A stretch of 20,247 bases of DNA from an uncultured Lachnospiraceae bacterium (GCA_946631935.1 CAMPAP010000100.1:1-20247), one strand, 5' to 3'. Numbered from the stretch's first letter, positions 8,940-16,991 are shown. Made by a program: numbers and translations. Notes: generated by a model not told the origin, from the letters alone.

Positions 8940-9959
8940 TTGAGCGGTTTTGAAAAATGGTTCAGAAGACATACGATTCCTAATCTTACTTTATGGCTCA
9001 TTATAGGCTATGCGGTGGGATATATCATTAATTGGACGGATCGTTCAGGTGTATTTTTGCATTATCTAGCACTTGATCCTTTTAAGATAATACATGGTCA
9101 GGTGTGGAGGCTTTTTACATGGCTATTGATACCGCCAAGTGACAGTAATATTTTATTTGTGCTTTTAATGCTTTGGTGCTGCTATACCATAGGCAATATA
9201 CTTGAAAGAACTTGGGGGACTTATAAATATAATCTGTTTATTTTTACCGGAATCTTGCTGACGGTATTGTTTGCATTTGCTTTTTTGGCCTTTTTATTTT
9301 TGAAATTTGGTTATTCTACTGTAGAGGCTTATGAAAACTATATGACTTCATATTTGACTGGAAAAGGAACCACAGAAGAAGTTCAGAGTAATCTTACTTA
9401 TCTTTTTGAATATGGTGGTTCTCCCTTAATAAGATATGGATATGTAATGGATGTTTGGCGGGGATTTAGCACTTATTTTATTAACATGTCCATTTATATT
9501 GTTTTTGCAATGACGTATCCTGAGGATATTGTCAGATTATATTTTCTTATTCCAATCAAAATGAAGTGGCTTGGAATACTAGATGTTTTATTTCTTGGTT
9601 ACGAACTTGTTGTTGGAGGTGCTGATACAAGATTTGCCGTTGTGGCGGCGCTTGTTAACTGTCTGATCTTTTACGTTGCTAATATCAAAGGAATCGCCAT
9701 ATCCCCCAAGCAGATAAGGAGGAAAAGCCAGTTCAACAGAAATTACCGTATGGGGCAGAGCATGGGTCCCGGAGGAAGGGCTGCATCAAATGCGGGAACC
9801 GGTTCTTCTGCGCCTAAGTTCATTGCAAGGCATAAATGTGCCATATGCGGAAAAACCGATGTGTCCGATCCCGATATGACATTCAGGTATTGTTCAAAAT
9901 GTAACGGAAATTACGAGTATTGCCAGGTTCATCTGTTCCAGCATACTCATGTTAAGTGA
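8940..9959 (+). CDS. Rhomboid-like membrane protein, apparently without catalytic residues, with C-terminal Cys/His cluster
   Basis: The 339-residue protein starts at TTG 8940, eight bases after AAAGGAG (8925-8931). Hydrophobic segments lie at about 13-31, 51-63, 69-87, 97-123, 177-193, 209-226 and 230-247. The block QVWRLFTWLLIPPS, then GNILERTWGTYKYNLFIFTG, matches the early part of rhomboid-family proteins. However, the GxSG serine motif is not visible: the expected helix reads YFINMSIYIVF (179-189). The late helix (230-247) has no histidine. After a basic linker (250-295) comes a zinc-ribbon-like end with Cys300, Cys303, Cys318, Cys321, Cys328 and His331/335/337. I infer a non-proteolytic rhomboid-like protein in the cytoplasmic membrane; role and partner are unknown. 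The membrane part is noticeably AT-richer than the tail. It is 24 bases upstream of the sigma-like gene. Confidence 0.7.
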   Translation: MSGFEKWFRRHTIPNLTLWLIIGYAVGYIINWTDRSGVFLHYLALDPFKIIHGQVWRLFTWLLIPPSDSNILFVLLMLWCCYTIGNILERTWGTYKYNLFIFTGILLTVLFAFAFLAFLFLKFGYSTVEAYENYMTSYLTGKGTTEEVQSNLTYLFEYGGSPLIRYGYVMDVWRGFSTYFINMSIYIVFAMTYPEDIVRLYFLIPIKMKWLGILDVLFLGYELVVGGADTRFAVVAALVNCLIFYVANIKGIAISPKQIRRKSQFNRNYRMGQSMGPGGRAASNAGTGSSAPKFIARHKCAICGKTDVSDPDMTFRYCSKCNGNYEYCQVHLFQHTHVK

Positions 9960-9983
9960 TCTTCTTCAGGATGATAAACGATC

Positions 9984-10811
9984 ATGGATAAAGAATTGAT
10001 GTTTGGCAAAGCTCTTGATGAGATAAGGCGGAAAGCTGCATCCCAGGGAGGCTTTGTAGATAAAAACGATATAGAAGATATTTTAAACCCTCTTGAACTT
10101 GATGATGAAAAGATAAAGATGGTCTATGACTATCTTAAGGGCAGAGGCATCAGATGGGAACTTAAGTTTTCCGAAGATCCCGTTAAGGTTTCAGGGGGTC
10201 CTTCTGACAAAGCCTCAAGAGACGGTTATACAGCATCCGATGAAGAGGCGGTTTTATCCGAGTTTGCACTTGATGAAACGGATGTTGATTTTTTGAAGAT
10301 GTATCTTGATGAGCTTGCGGATCTTGAGGAAATATCCGAAAGCGAGAAGATGGCCGTGACCATGTCCGCCATGGCAGGAGACACCCTTTCAAAGGAAAAA
10401 CTCATAAACTGTTATCTTAAAAATATCGCTGAGCTTTCAAGGATCTATACAGGACAGGGCGTTCTTATAGAGGATCTTATAGGCGAAGGAAATACAGCCC
10501 TTGTAAGAGCCGTAAATATGCTTGATTCCCAGGAAAAGCCCGAAGACTGCGAAGGATTTATCATAAGGCTTGCCATGGATTCCATGGAAGAACTGGTAAA
10601 TGAAGCTGTAAGCGAGGACAAAAAGGCCGGCAGGATCGCCGAAAAAGCAAACAAAGTATATGACAAGGCAATGGAACTCGCAGAATCAATGGAAAGAAGG
10701 GTTACCGTAAAGGAAGTTTCCGAGTACTCAGGACTTTCCGAAAAAACTGTACGTGAAGCCATGAAGCTTTCGGGCGGTGCCATTGAATGCATTGAGGATA
10801 ACGAAGAATGA
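9984..10811 (+). CDS. Sigma-70 look-alike lacking regions 2.4 and 4
   Basis: The 275-residue protein follows sigma-70 architecture only in part. Residues about 8-60 resemble region 1.1 (a basic helix, then DKNDIEDILNPLELDDEKI and an RGIRW end). Residues 101-125 resemble region 1.2 (VDFLKMYLDELADLEEISES). Residues 137-178 resemble regions 2.1-2.2, including IYTGQG, DLIGEGN and LVRAV, the core-polymerase clamp contact in true sigmas. What should be region 2.3 (FSTYATWWIRQAI in RpoD) reads CEGFIIRLAMDSMEELV, with the tryptophans and other aromatic residues gone. No 2.4 helix is recognisable. Residues 221-271 resemble region 3, and the protein stops without region 4. I infer a protein that may bind RNA polymerase but cannot read a normal promoter. 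The ATG follows AGGATGA at about 10 bases. The next gene overlaps by four bases. Confidence 0.75.
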   Translation: MDKELMFGKALDEIRRKAASQGGFVDKNDIEDILNPLELDDEKIKMVYDYLKGRGIRWELKFSEDPVKVSGGPSDKASRDGYTASDEEAVLSEFALDETDVDFLKMYLDELADLEEISESEKMAVTMSAMAGDTLSKEKLINCYLKNIAELSRIYTGQGVLIEDLIGEGNTALVRAVNMLDSQEKPEDCEGFIIRLAMDSMEELVNEAVSEDKKAGRIAEKANKVYDKAMELAESMERRVTVKEVSEYSGLSEKTVREAMKLSGGAIECIEDNEE

Positions 10812-11227
10812 ATTCTCTTGTTTATGAAGATTATAAATATTTCATGCAGGATGTTTCATTTTTTTATGTGGGATGTAAATTCACTCTCGGTGAGATCACT
10901 GAAAATGATGAGATAATCTATAAGTTCAGAAAACTCGTTGCAGAGAGTATTCTTCCTAAATTTTCCAGGGATGACACTCTTGAGAGTGTTCTGTATTATC
11001 TCGATCCTTCGGATTTTATCCTGCAGATTTTCAAACAGATGAATGCTGAAGTCCGTGTCAGCATTAAAAAGAAAAAGAAGAATCTGTTCGGTAAGGAGTC
11101 CGAAAAATACCATACCGAATTCATGAAGATCACAAAACTTGTCTCAATGAGTGAGGAAGAAAAAAAGGAATGCGGTCTTCTTATACAGGAGCTTAAGGGA
11201 AGCAAACTTGCCCTGCTCACAGTCTGA
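10808..11227 (+). CDS. Unknown 139-residue protein coupled to the sigma look-alike
   Basis: I do not recognise this family. The ATG at 10808 overlaps the previous stop as ATGA, which suggests translational coupling and a shared job with the sigma-like protein. The product has no signal peptide, no membrane segment and no metal-binding cysteine pattern. It is rich in charged residues, begins with an aromatic stretch (YEDYKYFMQDVSFFYVG, residues 6-22), and has a run of five lysines (87-91) in the middle of a likely helical half. It looks like a small cytosolic, possibly protein- or RNA-binding factor, but that is only inference. The reading frame is fully open and its codon use matches the neighbours, so it is very likely a real gene. 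Confidence 0.75.
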   Translation: MNSLVYEDYKYFMQDVSFFYVGCKFTLGEITENDEIIYKFRKLVAESILPKFSRDDTLESVLYYLDPSDFILQIFKQMNAEVRVSIKKKKKNLFGKESEKYHTEFMKITKLVSMSEEEKKECGLLIQELKGSKLALLTV

Positions 11228-11260
11228 CTAAGGCTTTTACCTGAATTCATATTTTTTGTG

Positions 11261-11266
11261 AAAGGA
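11261..11266 (+). promoter_or_regulatory. Ribosome binding site deciding the start of the M16C peptidase
   Basis: AAAGGA lies six bases before ATG 11273. A GTG at 11258 would add five residues but would place this site inside the coding region and has no comparable site of its own. Confidence 0.7.
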
Positions 11267-11272
11267 AAAACC

Positions 11273-14188
11273 ATGGATATCAATAATCTTAGTGCTTATG
11301 AAGTTCTTGAGACATATGAACTTGGAGATATTTTTTCTAAAGGCTACAGACTTGTCCATAAAAAAACCGGCGCAAAGATCGCCCTTATCGCGAATGATGA
11401 TTCAAATAAGGTTTTTTCAATAGGTTTCAGGACACCTCCGGAGGATTCCACCGGCGTTGCCCATATTCTTGAGCATTCCGTTTTATGCGGTTCTAAAGAG
11501 TTTCCTATAAAGGATCCCTTCGTGGAGCTTGCAAAGGGTTCTCTTAATACCTTCTTAAATGCCATGACCTTTCCGGATAAAACCGTCTATCCCGTTGCAA
11601 GTACCAATGATTCCGATTTCAGGAATCTGATGCATGTATATCTTGATGCGGTTTTTTATCCCAATGTCTATAAAAATGAAAGCATCTTCCGTCAGGAAGG
11701 CTGGCATTATGAATATGATGAGGATGGAAAGCTGATCGTCAACGGAGTCGTATATAACGAGATGAAGGGAGCAAGGTCTTCCGCAGAGGATATCATCTCG
11801 GCAGAGTCCATGTTCTCTCTTTTCCCCGATAATTCATACGGCGTTGAGTCAGGCGGGGATCCCGATTATATTCCCACACTTACATATGAACAGTTCCTGG
11901 ATTTCCACAGGAAGTATTATCACCCTTCCAACAGTTATATCTATCTGTACGGAAACGGCAATATGGCCGAAGACCTTGAGTTTATCGACAGAAAGTATCT
12001 TTCGAACTTTGACAGACTGGAGATAGATTCGGAGGTTAAGCTCCAGAAGCCTTTCTCACAGCCTGTGAAGGTTATGAAGAAATGTCCCATAGCCCAGGGA
12101 GAAAATGCGGATGACAACACATATTTTTCCGTGAATTTTGCTCTGGACGGTGAGATAGACTGTAAGACCAGACTTGCATTTGACGTTATGGACTATGCGC
12201 TTGTATCTCATCCCGGTGCGCCCTTAAGGAAGATCCTCATAGATCAGGGCGTTGTAAGTGATGTGTACTCAAGGTTCGAGACCTCCGTCAGACAGCCCTT
12301 CTACAGCATAACCGGCAAGGGTGCTCCCATCGGAATGGAGACCAGGTACGGACAGCTTGTCACAGAGACTATTGAAAGCGTTGCCAGAAAGGGCTTTGAT
12401 CAGAATGCACTGAGGGCAGCGATAGATTCGGCTGAGTTCAGATACAGAGAGGCCGATTACGGAAGATTTCCCAAGGGATTGATGTACGGTCTTAATATGT
12501 ACGATACCTGGCTATATGATGATACTAAGGTATTCGATCTTATCGAGGCTGATGATGCATATGATTTTCTCAGAGAAAATGTAGACACAGGATACTTCGA
12601 GAAGCTGGCAAGAAAGTTCCTCATCGGCAATAAGCACAAGAGCTATGTCTCTGTCCGTCCCACTGAGGGCGAACTCGAGAATAAAGAGGCTGAGCTTCGC
12701 AAAAAACTTGATGCCCTTCAGGAGAGACTTACCGAGGCTGAAAAGATCAGCATAGATGCGATAAATGAGGGCCTTGCCAAATTCCGGGATACTCCGGATA
12801 CGGAAGCTGCCATCAGATCCCTTCCCATGCTTAAGAGAGAGGAACTGACAAGGGAAGCGGAGCCTCTTTGCAATGAGGTCTCCGATGTGGACGGTACTCC
12901 CTTTGTATATCACGATGTGGATACGAGGAAGATAGGATATCTGCGCCTTGCTTTTAAGATAGGAGAGGTGGGCTCGGATTATCTTCCCTATGTGGGACTG
13001 CTCAGGGATGTACTGAGCATGGTTGACACCAAAGAGCACAGGTATGAGGAATTAAGCCCGCTTATCGATCTTAGCATGGGAGGTTTTTCCATAAGTACGG
13101 AGACGTATTCTCTGCTTCATAAGCCGGATGAGTACATCCCCACATTCGAGGTCAGGGGCAAATTCTTTAACGAAAGAGCGGATAAGGCTTTTGAACTTAT
13201 CAAAGAGATCCTGCTACAGTCACGCTTTACCGATATGAAGAGACTGAAGGATATCCTTATAGAGGTAAAGAGCGGACAGCAGTCATCTATGCTCGGCGCT
13301 TGTCACGGAGTTGCAGCATCGAGAGCCATGGCATCCGTTTCAAGGACAGGTGCATTCCGTGACAGGATCTCCGGACTTTCATATTACAGATTCGTATCTT
13401 CGCTCATAGATTCCTATGAGTCGGAGGCGGGAAATATACAGGAATGTCTTAAGTATGTACTTGGTCTTGTGCTCAGGCCCGAGAACCTGATCGTTGATTT
13501 TACCGGTGACAGGTCCATGGCCGATCACTTCAGGGATATGATCGTACCCTTCAGGGAGATGCTCTTTACCGAAAGGCACCGTCCCCAGAAGACGTATATA
13601 GAGCCTGTCAGAAAGAATGAGGGTCTTACTACATCCGGGCAGGTTGTCTATGTGTGCAGAGGCGGAAGATATGACAGGCACGGTCTCGAGTACAATGCGG
13701 CTCTTCAGGTTCTGAAAGTTTACCTTGGGTATAACTATCTCTGGGTTAATGTCAGGGTTAAGGGCGGCGCATATGGTGTTATGAACAACTACGGAACAAA
13801 CGGATGTGCATTTTTTGTTTCATACCGTGACCCCAACCTCACCAAAACCGTCGAAGTATTTGAAGGGGCTGAAAAAGATGTTGCAGCCTTCGATGCAGAC
13901 GAAAGAGGCATGACTCAGCTGGTCATCGGTGCGGTGAGCGATATGGATATTCCGCTTACTCCGTCAGCAAGGGGAGCAAGGAGCTTTGGTGCCTATATGA
14001 CCGGCACCACCTATGAGGATATCCAGAAGCAGAGAGATCAGGTTCTTGACTGTACTCCTGCAGATATCAGAAAATGCGCTGGATATATTCACGAGTTCAT
14101 GTCCGACAATAAGCTCTTCGTTGTAGGAAACGAGAAGCTTATCCGCGAGAATGAGGATCTCTTCGGAACGGTTGAAAGTCTGCTGTAA
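11273..14188 (+). CDS. M16C (insulinase/presequence-protease family) zinc metallopeptidase
   Basis: The 971-residue protein has the length and four-lobed repeat plan of the M16C subfamily (presequence protease, falcilysin, clostridial HypA). The inverted zinc motif HILEH is at residues 64-68 (His64, Glu67, His68), and the distal ligand Glu163 sits in VVYNEMKG. The C-terminal half holds the conserved block VNVRVKGGAYGVMNNYG that helps bind substrate. Such enzymes cut short peptides in a closed chamber (family knowledge). No signal peptide is visible, so it probably works in the cytoplasm, for instance on leftover peptides. The start is ATG 11273 with AAAGGA upstream. It lies 45 bases after the unknown gene and 29 bases before the lipoprotein gene. 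There is no sign of damage. Confidence 0.93.
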   Translation: MDINNLSAYEVLETYELGDIFSKGYRLVHKKTGAKIALIANDDSNKVFSIGFRTPPEDSTGVAHILEHSVLCGSKEFPIKDPFVELAKGSLNTFLNAMTFPDKTVYPVASTNDSDFRNLMHVYLDAVFYPNVYKNESIFRQEGWHYEYDEDGKLIVNGVVYNEMKGARSSAEDIISAESMFSLFPDNSYGVESGGDPDYIPTLTYEQFLDFHRKYYHPSNSYIYLYGNGNMAEDLEFIDRKYLSNFDRLEIDSEVKLQKPFSQPVKVMKKCPIAQGENADDNTYFSVNFALDGEIDCKTRLAFDVMDYALVSHPGAPLRKILIDQGVVSDVYSRFETSVRQPFYSITGKGAPIGMETRYGQLVTETIESVARKGFDQNALRAAIDSAEFRYREADYGRFPKGLMYGLNMYDTWLYDDTKVFDLIEADDAYDFLRENVDTGYFEKLARKFLIGNKHKSYVSVRPTEGELENKEAELRKKLDALQERLTEAEKISIDAINEGLAKFRDTPDTEAAIRSLPMLKREELTREAEPLCNEVSDVDGTPFVYHDVDTRKIGYLRLAFKIGEVGSDYLPYVGLLRDVLSMVDTKEHRYEELSPLIDLSMGGFSISTETYSLLHKPDEYIPTFEVRGKFFNERADKAFELIKEILLQSRFTDMKRLKDILIEVKSGQQSSMLGACHGVAASRAMASVSRTGAFRDRISGLSYYRFVSSLIDSYESEAGNIQECLKYVLGLVLRPENLIVDFTGDRSMADHFRDMIVPFREMLFTERHRPQKTYIEPVRKNEGLTTSGQVVYVCRGGRYDRHGLEYNAALQVLKVYLGYNYLWVNVRVKGGAYGVMNNYGTNGCAFFVSYRDPNLTKTVEVFEGAEKDVAAFDADERGMTQLVIGAVSDMDIPLTPSARGARSFGAYMTGTTYEDIQKQRDQVLDCTPADIRKCAGYIHEFMSDNKLFVVGNEKLIRENEDLFGTVESLL

Positions 14189-14217
14189 ATGATCCGATTT
14201 TACAGGAGGGGTTCATT

Positions 14218-15327
14218 ATGAAAAACATGAAGATGTTCAGAAAACTTATGATCGGTGCCGCCATTGGATGCCTTCTGCTTACCGGCTGCGGAAGCAGTGC
14301 ATCAGACTCATCTTATTCGGGTAACGGCTACGCCATGCCTGTAGCTTCTACTCAGACTATGGATGAATACAAGGGCGACTATGATTACGGGTATTATGAG
14401 GATTATGCCGCTGAAGCCGAAATGGCATTGTCAGAAAACCCGGCATATTCGGCTGCGGATGCATCCAGACCTCAGACAGTTGATACCAGCCGCAAGCTTA
14501 TAACTACAGCCAACGTAGATATAGAGACCAAGGAATTCGACAGGCTTTTTCAGGATGTTGAGGATTATGTTAAGGCAAACGGCGGATATCTCGAGTCCAT
14601 CAATACCTACAACGGAAGCCGTTATCACGGAGATATCGTTGAAAGACACGCCAATCTTACGGTCAGGATCCCTGCAGAGAAGCTTGATGCCTTCATGGAA
14701 GAGATAGGAAATGCGGGAAATATCACCAGCAGGACCCAGAATGTGGAAGATATCACTCTTACTTATGTGGATCTCGAGGCTCACAAGAGGACTCTTAAGG
14801 AGGAAGAGGAAAGACTTAATGAGTTCCTGAGAAATGCCGAGACCATCGAGGACATGATCTATATCGAGGACAGACTGTCCAGCATAAGGTACCAGCTTGA
14901 GAGCATGGAGAGCCAGCTTCGTACCTATGACAACAAGATCAATTACTCAACTGTCTATCTGAACATCAATGAAGTTGTGGAGTACACTCCCGTTGTATAC
15001 GAAGAGCCTTCAGTGGGTCAGAGAATGAAGGAAGGCTTCCTTGATACGCTGGATGATATCAAAGAATGGTTTCAGGATTTTGCCGTATGGTTTGTATCAA
15101 ATATCATCTACCTTGTTATCTGGGGTCTTGTGATATTTGCCCTGGTAAAGTGGATCCTTTACATGGCTTCCGATAAAAGAGCAGCCAGGAAAGCAGCCAA
15201 ACTTGCCAAAAAGCAGAAGGCTCAGTATGAAGCTTATCAGCAGAGCATGGAAAAGCTGTCATCCGTTCAGTCTGTGACCGGAGATCAGGGCCCGGATGTA
15301 AATGTCTTGAATAAAGAAAGTAAATAA
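14218..15327 (+). CDS. DUF4349 lipoprotein with C-terminal membrane helix
   Basis: The 369-residue protein starts with a basic stretch and a hydrophobic core ending in the lipobox LTGC (21-24), so Cys24 should be lipid-modified after export. A short Tyr/Asp/Glu-rich linker (about 50-70) follows. Residues about 90-260 match DUF4349: RKLITTANVDIETKEFD, then LTVRIPAEKLDAFMEEIG and TQNVEDITLTYVDLEAHKRT, and a coiled coil (ERLNEFLRNAETIEDMIYIE). A strong transmembrane helix (about 288-317) leads to a basic, Lys/Ala-rich tail on the cytoplasmic side. The role of DUF4349 proteins is not established; a cell-envelope role is likely. AGGAGGGG (14204-14211) lies six bases before the ATG and is one of the strongest ribosome binding sites in the window. 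Confidence 0.88.
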   Translation: MKNMKMFRKLMIGAAIGCLLLTGCGSSASDSSYSGNGYAMPVASTQTMDEYKGDYDYGYYEDYAAEAEMALSENPAYSAADASRPQTVDTSRKLITTANVDIETKEFDRLFQDVEDYVKANGGYLESINTYNGSRYHGDIVERHANLTVRIPAEKLDAFMEEIGNAGNITSRTQNVEDITLTYVDLEAHKRTLKEEEERLNEFLRNAETIEDMIYIEDRLSSIRYQLESMESQLRTYDNKINYSTVYLNINEVVEYTPVVYEEPSVGQRMKEGFLDTLDDIKEWFQDFAVWFVSNIIYLVIWGLVIFALVKWILYMASDKRAARKAAKLAKKQKAQYEAYQQSMEKLSSVQSVTGDQGPDVNVLNKESK

Positions 15328-15415
15328 TCGGTTGGATCGGAACTAAATTACGGTTCCTTACGTTTCCCCGGTAAGGGAACTAAGGAACCGTTCCTGTGTT
15401 CCCGGAGGATCATAT
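15328..15415 (+). other. Structured intergenic region before era with competing inverted repeats
   Basis: An 11-base perfect inverted repeat, ACGGTTCCTTA (15350-15360) and TAAGGAACCGT (15381-15391), encloses a second possible stem, CCTTAC (15356-15361) with GTAAGG (15371-15376). That second stem can grow to nine pairs with one bulge. Two smaller ones are GGAAC (15339-15343) with GTTCC (15353-15357), and AGGAACCGTTCCT (15383-15395). Most exclude each other. No T-tract follows, so it is not a plain Rho-independent terminator. The era ribosome site GGAGG (15404-15408) lies just after it. Confidence 0.6.
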
Positions 15416-16312
15416 ATGTCAGAAAAAAAATCCGGATTTGTGGGTGTCATCGGAAAAGCCAACGTGGGCAAATCCACGCTGGTGAATAAGATAGTGGGAC
15501 AGAAGATAGCCATAACATCTCCGAAGCCGCAGACAACGAGAAAGAAGGCAAGGGCGGTTTTTACCGATGAAAGAGGACAGATAGTCTTCCTGGATACTCC
15601 GGGTATCCATAGATCGAGAAGCAAACTGGGTGATTACATGATGTCCAGCGCCTGGAGTACTTTTGCGGATGCGGATGTGGTACTCTGGCTTGTGGAGCCG
15701 TCGGATCATTTTACCGATACGGAAGAGCTTATAACCACAAAGCTTGGAACGCTGGAATGTCCCGTTATCCTCGTGATCAATAAGATAGATACGGTTTCCC
15801 CGGATAAGCTTCTTGAGTTCATTGCTTCCTACAGTGAACATATGGATTTTAAGGAAGTGGTGCCCATATCCGCACTGAAGGGAAAGAACGTGGATGATCT
15901 GGTGAACACGGTCTTTAAGTATCTTCCGGAGGGCGAGCCTTTCTACGATGAAGATACCATAACCGACCAGCCCGTTAAGCAGATTGCTGCCGAGATCATC
16001 AGGGAAAAAGCTCTCATGTGCCTTGGCGAGGAAGTGCCCCACGGACTTGCGGTTGCCATTGATTCGATGAAATATGAGGGCAGTATGTATTACATAGATG
16101 CCACGATCTATTGTGAGAAGGATTCACATAAGGGCATGATCATCGGAAAGGGCGGAAGCAAGCTTAAGGAGATCGGTTCGAAGGCACGTCCGGAGATAGA
16201 AGAGCTCTGTGAGAGCAAGGTGTTCTTAAAGCTATGGGTCAAGGTTAAGAAGGACTGGAGAGATTCTGATATACAGCTGAAGAATTTCGGATTTGATAAG
16301 TCACAGTTATGA
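15416..16312 (+). CDS. era: GTPase Era (ribosome assembly)
   Basis: The 298-residue protein has the standard Era plan. The GTPase motifs are G1 GKANVGKS (13-20, where most Era proteins have GRPNVGKS), G3 DTPG (60-63), G4 NKID (122-125) and G5 SALKG. The C-terminal KH domain shows the GMIIGKGGSKLKEIG loop (about 239-253) that binds the 3' end of 16S rRNA. Era aids 30S subunit maturation (family knowledge). ATG 15416 follows GGAGG with a seven-base spacer. Its end overlaps recO as ATGA, the common Firmicute era-recO pair. The preceding inverted repeats could tune its expression (inference). Confidence 0.97.
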   Translation: MSEKKSGFVGVIGKANVGKSTLVNKIVGQKIAITSPKPQTTRKKARAVFTDERGQIVFLDTPGIHRSRSKLGDYMMSSAWSTFADADVVLWLVEPSDHFTDTEELITTKLGTLECPVILVINKIDTVSPDKLLEFIASYSEHMDFKEVVPISALKGKNVDDLVNTVFKYLPEGEPFYDEDTITDQPVKQIAAEIIREKALMCLGEEVPHGLAVAIDSMKYEGSMYYIDATIYCEKDSHKGMIIGKGGSKLKEIGSKARPEIEELCESKVFLKLWVKVKKDWRDSDIQLKNFGFDKSQL

Positions 16313-16956
16313 AGGATTTTTTTACCTGTACCGGGATGGTTATAAAAAGCAGACCTGCCGGTGAAAATGACAGACTGATAACTATCCTTGCAGGTTCCGA
16401 AGGAAAGCTCAATGTATTTGTTAGAGGCGCGAGGAAACCATCTTCGCGCTTTGCTGCGTCATCGGAAAGCTTTGCATTCGGTGAATTTAAGCTCTCTCAC
16501 GGACAGAGTGCGTATTACCTGAATGATGCGGATATATCTAATTATTTCGAGGAATTGAGGACGGATATAGAGCTTGCCTCCTACGCATCATATTTTGCGG
16601 AGATTGCTGATTATTACTGCGTTGAGGGTGATGATGCCACTCCCATGCTGGGACTTATGTATGCTTCCCTCCTTGCTCTTGGCAATCCTAATTTTTCCTA
16701 CAGGCTTGTACGATGCATATATGTTCTCCGCTCAATTGTCATAAACGGTGAGTTCCCGGGACTTCCTGTGGGGAGAGTATTTAACGATGCGGTGGTTGCC
16801 GCGGTGGAGCGCATACAAAGCGCAGACCTGAAGCACCTTTATACCTTCAGGCTGACAGAGCCTGCGGAGGATGAGCTTTTCAGACTTACTGCGGAATATG
16901 AGAAGAAATTTATGGACAGGCACTTTAAGTCTCTTGAGGTGCTGAGTTCATTGTAA
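16309..16956 (+). CDS. recO: DNA repair protein RecO, short form without Cys zinc motif
   Basis: The 215-residue protein starts by overlapping the era stop. The N-terminal OB-fold is clear: CTGMVIKSRPAGENDRLITI, then EGKLNVFVRGARKPSSRF. A helical region follows, with FAEIADYYCVEGD and the conserved NGEFPG (146-151). RecO helps load RecA with RecF/RecR on single-stranded DNA (family knowledge). It is shorter than the usual 240-260 residues. After NGEFPG, where many RecO proteins carry four cysteines of a zinc finger, there is none; the stretch LPVGRVFNDAVVAAV replaces it. The frame is continuous to a TAA, so the loss looks natural rather than a frameshift. Translational coupling to era is likely. 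Confidence 0.9.
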   Translation: MKDFFTCTGMVIKSRPAGENDRLITILAGSEGKLNVFVRGARKPSSRFAASSESFAFGEFKLSHGQSAYYLNDADISNYFEELRTDIELASYASYFAEIADYYCVEGDDATPMLGLMYASLLALGNPNFSYRLVRCIYVLRSIVINGEFPGLPVGRVFNDAVVAAVERIQSADLKHLYTFRLTEPAEDELFRLTAEYEKKFMDRHFKSLEVLSSL

Positions 16957-16991
16957 GGTGAAACAGAATAGAAAATGAAAGGGATTAAAGA

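Noticed and set aside
11258..11272. GTG start at 11258 for the M16C peptidase
   Set aside because: It would put the AAAGGA site inside the gene; ATG 11273 is well placed after it.
12512..13039. A 175-codon open frame on the - strand inside the M16C peptidase gene
   Set aside because: It lies fully within a well-supported gene and shows no motif or plausible start site.
15350..15400. Rho-independent terminator after the lipoprotein gene
   Set aside because: The stem is strong but no T-tract follows on either side; listed as a structured element instead.
15419..16042. A 207-codon open frame on the - strand opposite era
   Set aside because: The + strand codes for a clear Era; the antisense product has no recognisable domain and a composition typical of a shadow frame.
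16957..16991. Promoter between recO and the MoxR gene
   Set aside because: A TTGAGG upstream has no acceptable -10 at 16-18 bases, so read-through from era-recO is more likely.
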